Below, piece by piece: positions 13,556-26,090 of a stretch of 64,000 nucleotides of DNA. Both the position numbers and the translations under genes were made by a program. The stretch's first letter is position 1, and each line of letters starts with the position of its first letter. Origin of the DNA: Viscum album (Eukaryota > Streptophyta > Magnoliopsida > Santalales > Viscaceae); contig OY728128.1 of the NCBI GenBank assembly GCA_963277665.1, forward strand, positions 1,870,800,988 to 1,870,864,987. The letters are read 5' to 3'. The notes beneath the pieces are model-generated. The model saw only the letters and a program-made list of their open reading frames with translations. It was not told where the DNA came from and did no database searches.

Positions 13556-15029
13556 GAAAAGAGAAGGATCTCAGAATTCTCCCAAACGAGTCTGTTGATA
13601 CATTCTTTGATAGGGTTACTTTTTTTTGTGGAATAAATTCGTCTTATCAAAGAATTTCTTGGAGATTTAATTATTTTTTAGATCAAATTTAGAAAAGTTC
13701 CACCCTGAATCAATCCTAAAGTTTCTATTTTAGAGTATTAATATCCAAATTATATGACATTGGGTAGCTTTCATAGTAGTCTTCTCATATATGAGATGAG
13801 AAATGAAGACCTTGAGTCTGTAGAAAAATGGAATTATAAAGAGGTGTCATTTATAGTCATCAATAAGCTCACCATTGATGATGGTTAGGAATAAGAAGAG
13901 ATAGATAAGGTAATGTCATTCCTTTCCCCAAATCTTTAAAGAGTATATGGAAAGTTCAATGTGAAAATCGCACTTGTATGTTTTTTTGTGTTAGGTTGGA
14001 CACCTAACCACAAGGTTCCCTATGAATATTAAATATGTTGATGAGGATTAAGTTGAACGTACCATAGATAATTCGTTAGCCTATATGATATGAAATAAAT
14101 TTTTTAAGGGAAATTTTTTCAAAAAAAAGAATCTTATTTCTGAATAAAATAATAGTTTAGAAAAATTTGAGGTTGAAGAGGTGGAGAATTTCAAAGATCA
14201 CGGAGATAATTAAATTGTTTTAGTTGTAGGTAACTCCACGAAAAAGGAATAAAGGTATATTTATGAAGAAGTGGTTGAAGGAAATTTTGATAGACAACCT
14301 TAATTGGAATCCTCCCTTGAAGGGGTATAAGTTTTGAGAGATAAAAAATAAGAAATTCCACAAAATGGTTCTTGATACCCAACTTTATATTTAGTATCTG
14401 GAAGAAGAGAAGTTAGAACTAAATAAATAAATTTAAAAGTATAAGTCTTCAATTTCAGAGATCTTATATAAATCTATTGAGTACAAGATCAAAATAAAAG
14501 AATAGAAAAGGAAAATTTATATTTTGACTAAAATTGGAGAATAAAAAATCAAACATATCAAGGAAATTGAAGATGAAGTTTTCAATATGTGACAAAGTGT
14601 TAAGGATCAGAAAAAACTCTTGACACTCAATATAAAATTGGGAAAAAAATCACATTCAGTCTATATCTAATATGAAAGTGAAGCATAGAGGTCCAGTAGA
14701 ACAGAATAAATCATTAAATCCAAATGATAGGTTTGGTATGGAGATTAATAAAAAAGGAATAAATGGTTGAATTTAGACCATAATAACCTACTCGGAGATT
14801 GAGGATTCATTTGGGTATGATGCAGAATCAAAATATTCAGAGAACCCAAGAGAAAACTAGTGGTGTATAAGTAACATGGACGAATGAACATCACATCAGG
14901 TTTTATTTCTGTAGAAATATGGAGCACTCATAAAATATGTGTTCTACAGCCAAGATATACTTAAGGGACTATGAACAAAATACACATCCAAACATATCTT
15001 AATACTCTAAGATTTATTTTTGGGGACAC

Positions 15030-15071
15030 TATTTTTTGTGTAGAGGATTTGGACACATAGACAAATATTGT
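15030..15071 (+). pseudogene. gag: Copia Gag zinc-knuckle remnant
   Basis: Reads YFLCRGFGHIDKYC. This is a CX2CX4HX4C RNA-binding knuckle in which the first cysteine has become tyrosine (TAT). The frame differs from that of the Gag start at 13226, so indels separate them. The intervening 13556-15029 is degenerate Gag with no open frame worth naming. Confidence 0.7.
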
Positions 15072-15329
15072 ACATCAACCATGAAAATGAATGTGCTAAA
15101 GTAGAACCAAATTGGTTGATAGTAGAACATCAATGAATCATCAAGGGAGATGAAAATGAAAAATAAATTTTAAAATCATTATGATGAATTTGGTTCATCA
15201 TACTTTGAGGAACACCAATATTATCAATCTATACCAAGTATAAATTCCAAAACATAGATCAGAAAGAAAAGAGATGAAAAGGTAGTGGTTTAGGAAATTT
15301 CCCTTAGACCATAATATTTTTATGGTGTA

Positions 15330-15780
15330 TATATCCTTCATAGTGGATGCACATCCAATATGATAATAAATAAGGATCTTGTTATAATTATAAAACAATA
15401 CAATGGTGGTGTCATCAAATTTGAAAATGATGAAGGCCTAATGATAATTGGCTCAGGAAAATCCATGTTTAGGGGAAAAGAAATGAGACTTGCAGATATC
15501 CTAGTCATTAAAGGTATCAACCAAAAAATTATTAGTGTTAGTAAACTATATTATTTGGGGAATGCTATAATATTTACTAATAATCTTTGTATAATCAATG
15601 GAATACATAGTTTGGTTGTTCTATAGGGAAAAATAATAAAGGCGAATCTCTACCTTATAGGTGGAGAAGAAGATATGTTCTCTTTATCTAGAATGGGGGA
15701 AAAACAGTTTTTTCATAAATGAATTGGATATATTTTCCAAAAATCCCTAGAATATCTAGTTAAGTGTGATGAAAAAATTT
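15330..15780 (+). pseudogene. pol: Copia protease active-site region and GAG-pre-integrase domain
   Basis: In one frame the sequence reads HSGCTSNM at 15339-15362. This is the copia protease motif (D)SGC(S/T).HM with the catalytic aspartate changed to histidine. It continues as an open frame to 15626 through the conserved stretch up to KIISVSKLYYLGN (the ...(N)LLS(I/V)SQL...G block of copia), then into a weak match to the GAG-pre-integrase domain near 15660-15720. The loss of the aspartate makes protease inactive. E1 starts about 35-100 bases further on. Confidence 0.8.
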
Positions 15781-15814
15781 CCTTTAATATAATTTATCAG
15801 TAGAACAAGAGAGT

Positions 15815-18060
15815 ACTTCAAGACCCTAATCGGGGTAAATTTTATGAAAACATCGGTCTTTATTATACTGTATTTCATTATTTATAACATAAAAACACAC
15901 TTATTAAAACCCCATAAGATCATAAATCCTAGTTTATATTTGAAATTAGGTACATAACACATCTATAAGATTCATGGATATGATAACATTATTGAAAAAT
16001 TCCTTAATATTCACTAATTTTAATTTGATCTTAAAACATCATGGGATAACCCGAGGAAATATAAAAGAAAGGGGTAAGAAATAAAGCCCAAAAAGGGAAT
16101 AAACAAAGGATCACATGACTAATGTATTACATATTCATTAATAGTATTTTAAATGGGACATAAAAGGGGCAATAATCATAATCTCAAACAATGAAGCATG
16201 TTATAACATGATATCATAATGCAACATTAAACAGGACATCATAATAATAGTCTAAGGATAACATCCAATACATATAAAAATGGTGTAAAAATCCTATAAT
16301 GGATTAGTTTTACTGTTTAATCATATAAATTACATATCATGAGACTAAAAAAATACTCAATTCATTAGAGGCACATATAATTATGTGTTCACTAGTCACA
16401 TAAATATCATGTACACGTATAAGTGTGTTACATAGATCATTCAAAATAAGATAATATTTTCTCATATTTAATCTCAAGATTATATAGTGTGGATTATATA
16501 AATGTAATTACACAATGAAATATGGATATTTATGTTTGGGTGAGTTCACTTGAGTTAAAATAGGGATGGTATCCACAATATAATGTTTTGGCAAAGAAAA
16601 TCGTATGACAATTTCAGCAGCATAATGGGTGTAAAAAACTAATAATTAGAGGGATTAATGATAGTGAAAGGGGTATATAATAAATTTAATATCATGAGGG
16701 ATGTAATATGTAAAATTAAGAACATAATCTAATATGAAAATTTGGGAATTAAAAGGTATAAGATAAAAAATGGGGCTTGAATAAAAGTTAGGTATGGAAA
16801 AATCACAAGATAATTTCAACAACATAACATGGGTACATAATGAATAATGGTAAGGATTAATGAGAGTTAATGGGGTATATAGAAACATGGAATTCATAAG
16901 GTTATTAAGATAAATGTGGAAAATAAAATCCCAAAATTATAAATTGAAATACAAAAGTCATTACACAAAGAATGTGCTTAAATAAAGAGGAGAGTGTGAT
17001 GATCCCCAACCTTGATAGGGTATTTCCAAAAGATTGGGAGGAGCTTCTTGAGAGATTGGGGAACCATGGGAGGAATATATATATGAAATAAAAAATTATA
17101 TAAATAATCCAAATTTTTTTAGTGATGTAAAATGGGATATTGGGTGGTTTTATATAAGAAAAGTGGGGGGATTCTTTATTATTTTCAAAAATTGGATACG
17201 AGAATCTATACAATAAAGTAATAAAAAAACCTTCCAAAAAATTTCACATGTTTTTTTTAAAGAGTGGTTTTCATTATTTTATATGTAAATGAAATAATAA
17301 AAATAATATAATACCGCTGGTTATGTGGAAGTGAGTCTTCTTTATAAAGAATTGATTTTAAACCCTTAAAATATAACAATGTTTTTGGATGATTCATAAA
17401 AGATTTATAAAATTATTTAAATAACCTAAAAAACATTATTTTTAATTATAATAGTATATATGATAATGGATAATTTTTTTGAATATATTACATCACTTTT
17501 GGGCCATTATTATGTCATAATAAACACCATATATTATTACAGTATTTAATTTTTACCCAAAAATTCAACCATCTCAGAAATTTTTTGAAAATCTAACCGG
17601 TGGATAATTTTGATATGCTGATTAAAAAACTAAAATTTATTTTATCATAATATTTATAATACTACGAGAAATTAATCTTTAAAATTAAAATATCTATTTA
17701 TTAATAATTTCTTATTTAAAAAAAATAAGAGACTACTAATCCTTATAAAAATTTTAGTTTCACTTCATAAAATTATATTATAATTTCTATTTAATTTATA
17801 GTATGTGTGAATAATATTTTTTAAAAAAAATTTATTACCAAAATTCACGAATTAATCAAAAAGAATATCTTAATTAAATTTTCATATTACCCAAAAATAC
17901 AATCTGAGTTTTATCGTATTGAGATATAATTTTTATCAAACTCATTAATTAATCACTTAAAAATTAAAAACAATAAGAAATAAATATAAAATTTTAATTA
18001 TTTGAAATAAAATATAAATATTCAAACCGTTATGGTTGATATAAACAATCCCTTATTACA
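15815..18060 (-). repeat. E1 3' LTR (LTR1a)
   Basis: The first ~500 bp align with 22367-22885. The stretch from ~16400 to ~17550 aligns with 51096-52222; shared landmarks include a CATAGATCATTC block, a block around AATTTCAGCAG, GGATTAATGATAGTGAAAGG, and GAGCTTCTTGAGAGATTGGG. The minus-strand start TGTAATAAGGG at 18060 matches the TGTAACACCC start of the E5 LTR in form. The left boundary is uncertain by about 20 bp. Confidence 0.7.
17148..17157 (-). promoter_or_regulatory. Probable TATA box of E1 LTR
   Basis: TATATAAAAC on the minus strand, in a position equivalent to the TATAAAAG boxes of the E2 and E5 LTRs, just upstream of the conserved transcribed part. Confidence 0.5.
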
Positions 18061-18604
18061 CTAGTGAACACCCTAATGGTAAGGTGAATAATGGTGAGAT
18101 TCTCAAGAGGTTATACAACAAGCATAGTTTGGGTTATGATTTTGATGAGCATAAAATTATAAAAAAAATAGTTTTTCTCATGATTTATCTATTTAATATC
18201 ATCTTGGGATTGATCAAGGGAAAATCCCATAGATTTAATCTCCCTTAGAAGTGTTGATAAATGGAATTTTTATATTATGGTCTTATAGGTTGAGGCCATC
18301 ACTTGTTTTACCAGTGTTAATTGGTCCTTATCAAAATACATAATATATGATAATCATATGGTCAATGTTAAATTGATCTATTATCAATGGTTATGATGAT
18401 TAATGGTATTTTTAATTTGATAGGATATAAAACACAATGGTCTAAAATAACTAAAGTCGTTCATATGTTTTATATATTTACATTATATAAATAAATACAT
18501 ATTCATTTAAAAAGGAACTTCATTTATAAAAATTAGGGTCATTTTATTATTCTACCATTCAAAAATATCACCCTATAAATTTACATATAAAAGACCAAAA
18601 TAGA
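18061..18604 (-). other. E1 3' untranslated region
   Basis: Lies between the end of the chromodomain and the 3' LTR on the minus strand. I see no coding frame. The polypurine tract expected next to 18060 is not recognisable, so it is decayed or slightly displaced. A small secondary insertion cannot be excluded. Confidence 0.5.
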
Positions 18605-19000
18605 TTAGGGTACTTCTATTTCATCACTACTTCCATTTCCCAAGTCATTTCTGCGAACATGCAGTTCTTCCAAAAAACATTTACTAGGTGAGTTTTCTTA
18701 TATCAGATAACTTCATATCTATGATATAATATATTCAATGATTTCTCCTTATATGAAAGGTTATTTTTCAATGGTACCACCTATAAATTCATTACATGTA
18801 AGGGGTTTGGTATGTAATTTCTCAAGAGGTATTCATGGAACACAACATGTACTTGAGATTGGTTTTGTGGGAGGGCTAGTTGATTGGACACTACTCCGAT
18901 ATGATCAAGGAAATCAAAGGGTCCAATGTATCCTTGAATAAAATTCTCTTTATTCCCAAACATCATGAATTTATTCCATGTAAATATACAAAGGAACACT
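18605..19000 (-). pseudogene. pol: E1 integrase C-terminal module and chromodomain
   Basis: A 72-codon open frame (18781-18999) contains the conserved sequence (K)ENFIQGYIGPFDFLDHIGVV and then VHVVFHEYLLRNYIPNPLHV. This is the Ty3/gypsy GPY/F-type module (Y.GPF.IL..VG...Y.LALP....VH.VFH.S.LRKY.PDP.HV). Further on, in a shifted frame at about 18700-18605, LVNVFWKN...MTWEMEVVMK and YPNLF match the chromodomain signature (V.W......TWE.E..M...YP.LF). Chromodomains direct integration by binding modified histone H3. At least one frameshift and a stop break the protein. Confidence 0.85.
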
Positions 19001-19910
19001 TTATATCCAACCTCAAAATCAAGATCATGTCGGTGATTGTCTACATAGCTTTTTTGCTATCTTTGTGTAGCTTTAATGTGATGATGAATGATTTGAATAT
19101 TTTTTTTCATCCCTTAGATAATATGAGGTACCATCATCTTCTGTTCTATGACTTTATCCCAATATATTTTAGTTGGACACCTCTTCCCATATCGAGACTC
19201 ATAAAGAGTCTTTTTAATGCTATAATGGAAACTATTATTATATTCAGACTATACAAGGGGAATGTGTTGATCCCAATATCCTTGTAAATCCATTAAACTT
19301 GATATCAGCATATCCTATAGAGTTTTAATTGTCTTATTATACTGAAAATACATCTTAGGGTGATAAGTAGTGTTGAAGTTAAATTTTATATTCAATGATT
19401 TCTAGCAATTTCTCCATAACCTCGAGGTAAACCTTTGATCTCAATCAGATAAAATGGATAGTGTAACACCATGGAATCCTTCCACTTTCCTTATATAAAA
19501 CATAAATAGTTGTTCAATAGAAAAATATTTATTTATATAGAAATTTAATGTGATTAATTTTTAAGGTGATCAACTAACACCTAGAAGGTGTTATTACTTT
19601 AGTTATCCCAGTGAGTCCTATGACGAAATATACAGTTAGATTTTCCTATTTTGATGATTTTATTGAAAACAGTTGCATTATAACCCTAGAAACATTTTGT
19701 TCAACCTTGAATTTACCAAACATTGAGATACAAACTCTATGATCTATCTCTTCTGGTTATCCCACCAGAAAGTTTTCTTCAAATCCCAATACCTCTTATT
19801 GCTTCCAAGATGAATAGATAAGGATGAGATATGCACATCATCAAGAAGTTACCTATTTATTTCAACCACTTATGGGACAAGTATATGGGTTCCAACCCAT
19901 ATAACTCTAT
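19001..19910 (-). pseudogene. pol: E1 integrase, zinc-finger and catalytic core remnant
   Basis: From high to low coordinates on the minus strand: the H2C2 zinc-finger region (YWDLKKTFWW near 19770, then EFVSQCL), the core fragment (GFHGVTLSILSD then QRFTSRLW near 19420-19470), a FNTTYHP block matching the S(T)AFHPQTDGQ region, and WDQHIPLV...YNNS near 19210-19290, matching W..HLPL.EFAYNNS. Then YESRYGKRC matches the (F)E.LYG(R/K)(R/K)C block. These are standard Ty3/gypsy integrase landmarks in correct order. Several stops and frameshifts interrupt them. Confidence 0.85.
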
Positions 19911-20169
19911 CTTCAGAATATTTGGACCCCATGATTTTCACTACCATCTTTTATACCAACTCAGCTTCTTTCTGAGCCTCCTTGATCCACTCAAGAATAT
20001 ATGGACGAGAAATTTTCTAAGAAAGGTAGGATAAATATACTTTTAATATTTCAATATCCATCCTTTTAATATCCAAGAATATTAGATGCTATGAAATATT
20101 CATCATTAATAGAGTTTTTGGATCCTTTCTATTCAGAGCATTTATCACATTTTTCACCTTTATGGGATG

Positions 20170-20560
20170 GTAATATATTGAACATTCATAATCCTTGGTT
20201 TTCTCTAACTACCTATATTTGTGAATATTAAGATCTTATTGTGTGAATAAATAATTGAGTATTTTATGGTTCGTATATATTTCACACTTCTCTCTGTAGA
20301 GATAATATTTCAAAATATTTAACACTGATATCACTACATCCAATTATATAACATGAGGTTTCTAGTTATTCTCATGGATTTTTAGTTTGATGGAGGCATA
20401 TTATATCACCTTTTCTTTTTCCATGAGTACACAACCCAAAACCTTATTATATAAATTAATTTAGATCCCAATTTCTTCCCCACTAGTTAGTAATGTGAGT
20501 AAAAGTGTTACAATTGAGGTCTTCATTAGATCATTAAATTTTTTCTAACATTCAACATTC
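20170..20560 (-). pseudogene. pol: E1 RNase H remnant
   Basis: Near 20230-20315 the minus strand reads LKYYLYREKCEIYTNHKILN and then YLFTQ, then after a stop DLNIHKYR. This matches the Ty3/gypsy RNase H block W(R)HYLYG.KCE(I/V)(Y/F)TDHKSLKY(I/L)FTQ..LN.RQ(R)RW. The catalytic TDH aspartate has become asparagine. Upstream (~20390-20560), the Y...KL..HE.NY block is present in degenerate form. It is followed by the integrase fragments. Confidence 0.85.
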
Positions 20561-20880
20561 CAAAAAAACTTGACTACATTTTGAGTTAACTTTGTTAGGG
20601 GTCCTGAAAAACATTAGTATTTTCTAAAATATCAATGATAATATCCTACTAATCCAAAGAAACTATATATTTCCATAATAGAGGTTTCTCTACTATACCC
20701 TTAAATTATATCTACTTTTTAGGGATCCATTTATATCCCTTTACTTATGATGACATTCTTTAGGAATGTAAATTGGTCTATGTATGATTTTTATTGATAA
20801 TTGAACCACTTGTTTTAGAGGGAGACTGAGAAATTCATTATGAAACAAATCAGTGTATTTCCCCACAATATTTATGTATT
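20561..20880 (-). pseudogene. pol: E1 reverse-transcriptase flanks with RT core missing
   Basis: A 68-codon frame (20741-20947) contains YTDLFHNEFLSLPLKQVVQL, the block just before RT in gypsy elements (EF.DVFP.ELPGLPP.REVEF.IDL..G). Immediately after PIYIP the sequence changes, in another frame, to NVIISKGI.MDP.KVDII and then SFFGLVGYYH, which belongs after the RT catalytic centre (HV(I/V)S..GI.VDP.KI.A...W and SFLGL.GYYR). The intervening RT core with the YVDD motif, about 150 residues in normal elements, is absent. PLTKLTQN and VKFFWNVEC follow, as expected for the RT-RNase H connection. Confidence 0.85.
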
Positions 20881-20949
20881 CAAGAATTATCTTTTCCTTA
20901 GCCTCAATCATTTGATTAAGATATGTTCTATCGCAACACAATAACAACC

Positions 20950-22071
20950 AAGATTAATATGTGGGTGCTAACGAAGATTCATCCTCCCCCATGTACTTTT
21001 ATAGAATCATAAGGTGATTCCCAATATAGAGGTTGATTTACTTATCTCAATAAATTAGGTTTGATTTTCAAAATGAAATCAATAACATAACTAGGATTAC
21101 ATAAAATTCCAAAAAATGGAGAATAATAATATTTTTAGGATGAATATTCCCACAAACTAAAACATATGAAACAATAATCATATCATTTTTGGTGGTTACT
21201 CAGTGATCATTGAAAACATACAAGACATGCTAAAGTGGCATTAATTTGAACACAACATGACAAACAAAATTTTAGATTAATGGTTTTTTACTTCAGTCAT
21301 CATGATCCATCTCTACATAAGACATTCCTTGGTCCCTTATTGTTGTATATTGGTGGTTCTCATCATGAATTTTAGCCCTTATAATAGATCATTATCTTGG
21401 GTAACTCCCAATTTCTCAAAAGTTGAAAACATATAATTGTATATGGTTCATTATATTGAATATTATTTATATCAATCTTATTATTAATTTTTACATGGAA
21501 ATTGTCTAAATCATGCAAAATTTATCTACACTTACAAAATCTCCCAGATCCTTTGTGAAAATTCACTTGGTGTATATTTTCACATTTTCTTCATTAAGAA
21601 AATTGGGCCTTCTTTCATTTATCACTATTATGAGATGAAATTCCAAGAGATTTTATCCTCCTATTCTATAATTTATTTGGATAAAAAAATATGTTCTTGT
21701 TTTTATTTTTATTTTTTATAGATTTTTTGTCGTAATCACAAGACACCTTTCTGGATATCCCATCACATTGGGTACCTCATTTGGGCAGTCATCATATTTC
21801 CCCTCACAAGGTTTGTGGGCTCGGTTCCTCCTATTCCCTACCACTGATTAGAATAAAAGAAAAATTAGGGATGATAATCTTTAAATTAATAAACACATAA
21901 AATAAAGACTATGAAACTTAAAGGGATAACACATAAAAATCCTATATTTCTAAACCTATGAATTTCTAACCTACAATCTAATTTATCCATAATATATTTC
22001 ATAATATAATATATTATTGAAATTTTGGTTCCCCTAGTAGAGGTTCATAATGATATTTTGAGTTTACTGAA
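20950..22071 (-). pseudogene. gag: E1 Gag and protease region, heavily decayed
   Basis: Position requires Gag and protease here, between the leader and the RT flank. A cysteine-rich segment near 21720-21830 (minus-strand CEGKYDDC followed at short distance by further Cys codons) may be a zinc-knuckle remnant, but no full CX2CX4HX4C is readable. No long frame remains. The call rests on position more than on motif. Confidence 0.4.
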
Positions 22072-22240
22072 GCATATCCCCCATGAGTGTCAAAATAGGT
22101 GTGTACCAAGGCCCATTTTCATGCACCAGGTGACAATCAGGTTCAGCTCAATGTGTCTTTTCCATGTTATTAACCCTAGGTTTCTCTATGCTAGAGACCA
22201 AACCACTTTTTGTATTCATACATGGATGTATTTTTTTTAG
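22072..22240 (-). other. Conserved leader block of E1
   Basis: The plus strand starts GCATATCCCCCATGAGTGTC and contains CATGCACCAG and a final ACATGGATGTATT. The same ordered blocks occur at 58897-59065 (E5) and 30220-30395 (E2), each 130-330 bases from the primer-binding site. In element orientation this is 5' leader between the primer site and Gag, where packaging or dimerisation signals of LTR retroelements usually lie. Confidence 0.75.
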
Positions 22241-22366
22241 TAAACTCTTAATCTATGCTTTAAAAAATTTTGAGATGTTTTATTTTGTTTAGTCTTATAC
22301 TTAAGGCTTTTACTATATTTTTCTAATCAAAATCCCAAATTAACTAGACTTTCAACTGATAACAAA

Positions 22367-22885
22367 AATCGCGAACCTTATCTTGAAAACAATTCATTTA
22401 AGGATTTGTTGCATAATAACAAACATAGTACAACCTAGAGGATTATGAATCCTATTACATTTATGAAATTATTTACATATCACATTAACATTATAAATGG
22501 ATACAACAACATTATTGAAAACTAACTTAACATGATCTAAAATTCCCTTATTTATGAAACCGAACAGGGTAACCTGGGGGAATATATAAGAAAGGGGTAG
22601 GCTATAAATATCAGTAAGTGATTAAATATAGAATGACATGATGAAATTATTACATGTAAGTCAATAGTCATTTTAATGGGACTTAAAAGTTGTGATAATC
22701 ATTATCTAGAACAGGAGGCATGATACCACATGATAGTATAAAGGCAACACGAGAATATGGAAACCAAATTAAACATTACATCATACTCATAGGACAAGGA
22801 TAACTTACAATACATCATAACATGGTGAAAAGTCCTATAATGGATTAAGTCTACCCAAAATATCAAATTCAAGCAATCAATAATT
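22367..22885 (-). repeat. E1 5' LTR (LTR1b), first part
   Basis: Follows a decayed primer-site position (GATAACAAA at 22358-22366, compared with GATACCAAC in E5). Aligns with 15815-16330; landmarks are AACATTATTGAAAA, ATATAAGAAAGGGGTA, and TCCTATAATGGATTA. The match ends near 22885 and resumes at 51096. Confidence 0.65.
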
Positions 22886-23385
22886 ATTTTCAAAAAATAG
22901 ATGATGTATTATATTTATTTGGTATTTTGGGATATGATTTATCACATTTACTGGAAGACTCCATATTTTAAAATCTATGGATGAATCCCAAAGGAAGATA
23001 ATGATTATTAGAAATCAACAAAGAAATTTCTAGATAAATCATAATGGGCTTAAGGATCATCAAATAAAAGTGTGGCCCATAATTCGAGCCAAATGAATCT
23101 CAAATTTTAACTCTAGATAGATAAAATTATGGGGATCATTTCATTAAACTATTTCTAGATATAATTAAGAATCTTTCATGTAGATCAACTGGGCCCAAGT
23201 TGAGGATTAAATTATGGGCCAAATTTGAAGGCCCATACTCCCTAATCCCATATATGACATCTCATGCCACTAAAACATTACCCAATGAATTGGAGAACTA
23301 TATAATTTTGGTTTCACTATTCTCTTTCATATCATGTACGTGAATAAGTTTCTCATTATTTTTCCTTTAATTCAATTTTTCTTCC
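22886..23385. other. Orphan segment between E1 LTR break and E2
   Basis: It belongs to neither LTR1 nor the E2 LTR. It contains a 12-bp inverted pair, TGGCCCATAATT (23073-23084) and AATTATGGGCCA (23210-23221), further GGGCCC/AAGGCCCA words, and a TATA-like ACTATATAATTTTGG near 23300. It resembles a piece of another LTR. It may be the head of the interrupted E3 5' LTR, but I could not align it with the E3 3' LTR. Confidence 0.4.
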
Positions 23386-26090
23386 TATAGTGACACAATA
23401 TTTTCATGCATGGATATTTCTACAATTTTTTTTGAATATTCATGACATTACATAAATTGACGCTTAGGGATCAGAATAGTTTAGTTGTTTTAGAAACCTA
23501 GAAACATAATCTTCTAACACTGTGAAAAATATACAATGTTTCCCACAAATAAATTTACATTTATCACTCTTACTTAAACCCATCATTCTTAAACTAGTGA
23601 AAGTAAAAATAAGAATGGGTGAGCCTAGATGTTCATTAAAGAAAAAATGAAGGATATACTTAAACATAACATTATGATACAGTTATGATAACAAGTGAAA
23701 AAAATTTAAGATCATACCCTACATACCAATGATCCTACACATGAGTCCTCACATAAATATTGGAAGATCATAAGACATGAATCATAAGAGAATCAAGAGC
23801 ATAATCTGTGAGGGAATAACATTATAACAAGACGCGGAATTGTGGGAGACACATAAACATATGATAATGTTTCTATATTAGAAAAAATCTTTAGAGAGGA
23901 TATCTTAGTGGAATTATTTAACTACCTAAACCATCATAGTAGTAAAGGTTCTCTTTCAAGACAATCTTAGAAGTCAAGGTTCAATCCCAAGACCGTCTTA
24001 GTAGTCATGGTTCACTCCCAATACCATCTTATTAGATAAAGTCCCTTACTAAATCATGTACACTTCTCCTTTAATAAATTTTAATCTCATATGATATAAA
24101 TATTTACCCAATTCATTAGAGGGAGATATAGGTTTTACCCATCACATAATAAAATCTTACATATTTGTTCCACAAGATCATAAAAATTTATCATATCATA
24201 ACCCATGAAATTAAATGGGTATCAAAAATATTTCTTCATATCACAACTTATGAAAAATAAACAGGTTTCATAATCATTTCATCATATCATAACTCGTGAA
24301 AAATAAGGGGTTTTCATAAGCATGTAACCTAAGTAAGAGAAATGTGTTTCATAAGAATATAACCCTTGGAACAGAAACCAGTTTCATAAATATCTTTCCA
24401 TAAAAACAAAAACCATTCACAGAAATAATGAATATGTTACCCTTAGATAATATCCCTATAAATGCCTGAGCACCACTAATGTATTTCGTCTTAGATGTAA
24501 AATAATTTTGAAAGATCATTTAAAACATTTAATGAGGAAAATATATTTTCCTCTCTGAATTTTTTAATTCATAAAATTATTTTGAAAAAAATTTCTTTAA
24601 AAATAATTTTAATAATTTTCCTAGTAATCTTATAGTAAATGATTGGTCATCATGTTAGAATATTTTCTTCATGTCGTATGCATAAAAATAATGGTTCCTT
24701 TCAATGTTTTTTTGGTAAAATACACAAAAAAATTGTTTTGGAAAATGAATTAAATATTCCTTTCAAAACATTTGTGTGAATAGTAAAACATGGGTAATAG
24801 TGTATTTTAAAAATTTTATGATAGTAATTAAAAATTTTTTAATTTTTTTTTATAATACATGGTTTTGAGTGAAAACAAATTTATGAACGAATAAGGAGAT
24901 AAAGATGTGTTTTATTAAAATCATTTTCCGAATAGTTTTCAGAACAAATTGTTAGAAAAAAATGCTAATATTACTTGAATATTTCATAAATAACCATATT
25001 AGAATAAAATTTATGATAACCAATTTTATATTTCCTCTATGTAAGCATAATCACAGAAAATCCAACTAAATAATGAGATTATAGTAATAAACACTTACCA
25101 CTTTGGAAGCATTCAATCATAATCACCATGAAAAAATAAAATTACATGAAGCTTAAAATATAATTAAAAAAATTATATTCATGATATAACATATAAAAGT
25201 GGAATTATATACATGAAATAATGTAATATAGGTGTATAACATAACATGTGTCTCCAAGAAGGAAAATTTAGACAAGAATCCCTTATCGTTTCAGTAACTT
25301 TGAAACTGTAACCCTGTGAAAGAGATATACTTAAATGGAAAAGTAATTCCCAATAATTCATAGTATAATAACCATAAAATACATACATGGAAAGTATACA
25401 CACCACATACAATAAATAGGTGGTTCACATGACTTGTGTCTCATAGAAAATAAAATATATAGATAAATAACTTACTACTTGAGTACCTTTTGAATCATTA
25501 TCCCCAAGAAACAATTGCATCAATTGAAAAATTTAATATAAATAAATAAATTAAATTAAATATATAAAATTTATTAGGGTAGTATATACCCCACACAAAA
25601 ACATCAATATTATAAATATAAGTTTATTATAAATCTAACATAAACCATATTCATATATATCATACAATATATGATTTTACGATGACATTATATTACCTGT
25701 TTATTGATAATTATACTTTAAAGTTACATTTCGAGTAATAACCACTCTATTTTTCATATATATGTTTTGACTTGTTATTTTTTTCCTTTTATATTGATAA
25801 TGATTTACTCATTAAAATAATTTAAAAAATTATATAAAAATCATATATTTATTGTATATGTATTTATAATAATCTATAAAAGTTATAAATATGTAATGAA
25901 ATGCATCATTCATGGAGATGATAGGTCATACATACGCATGAATGGTGTTTCAATTTTCTTACCATATTGAAATAAATAAAAGAAAATTATATATATATTA
26001 TCATTATTGAAAAATTATTATGTAATATATATCACATATACCTATCAAAAGCATCATTTATACATTATTTAGAAAGAGTGAATGATTCAC

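Larger units (their letters stand above)
12269..15814 (+). mobile_element. Ty1/copia retrotransposon, 5' part only
   Basis: Order on the plus strand: LTR, primer-binding site, Gag remnant, zinc knuckle, protease/GAG-pre-integrase remnant. The copy is then cut off near 15815 by the 3' LTR of chromovirus E1. The integrase core, RT, RNase H and right LTR are not in the window. Frames are broken by many stops and shifts, so the copy is dead. Gag and the protease-to-GAG-pre-integrase segment resemble large plant copia families. I cannot fix the sub-lineage. Confidence 0.8.
15815..22885 (-). mobile_element. Chromovirus E1 (Ty3/gypsy, Tekay/Del type), left portion
   Basis: Minus-strand element. It comprises the 3' LTR (15815-18060), a 3' untranslated part, chromodomain, integrase, RNase H, RT flanks, a decayed Gag/protease region, a leader, the primer-site position (~22358-22366), and the first ~0.5 kb of the 5' LTR. 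The chromodomain-bearing integrase C-terminus and the integrase GPF module identify a chromovirus, closest in motif to Tekay/Del. It is full of stops and frameshifts and has a deletion of the RT core. The rest of its 5' LTR appears at 51096-52223, after younger insertions. Confidence 0.8.

Noticed and set aside
18880..19287. 135-codon plus-strand frame, longest on that strand in the region
   Set aside because: Lies antisense to clear integrase text on the minus strand; it is a shadow frame.
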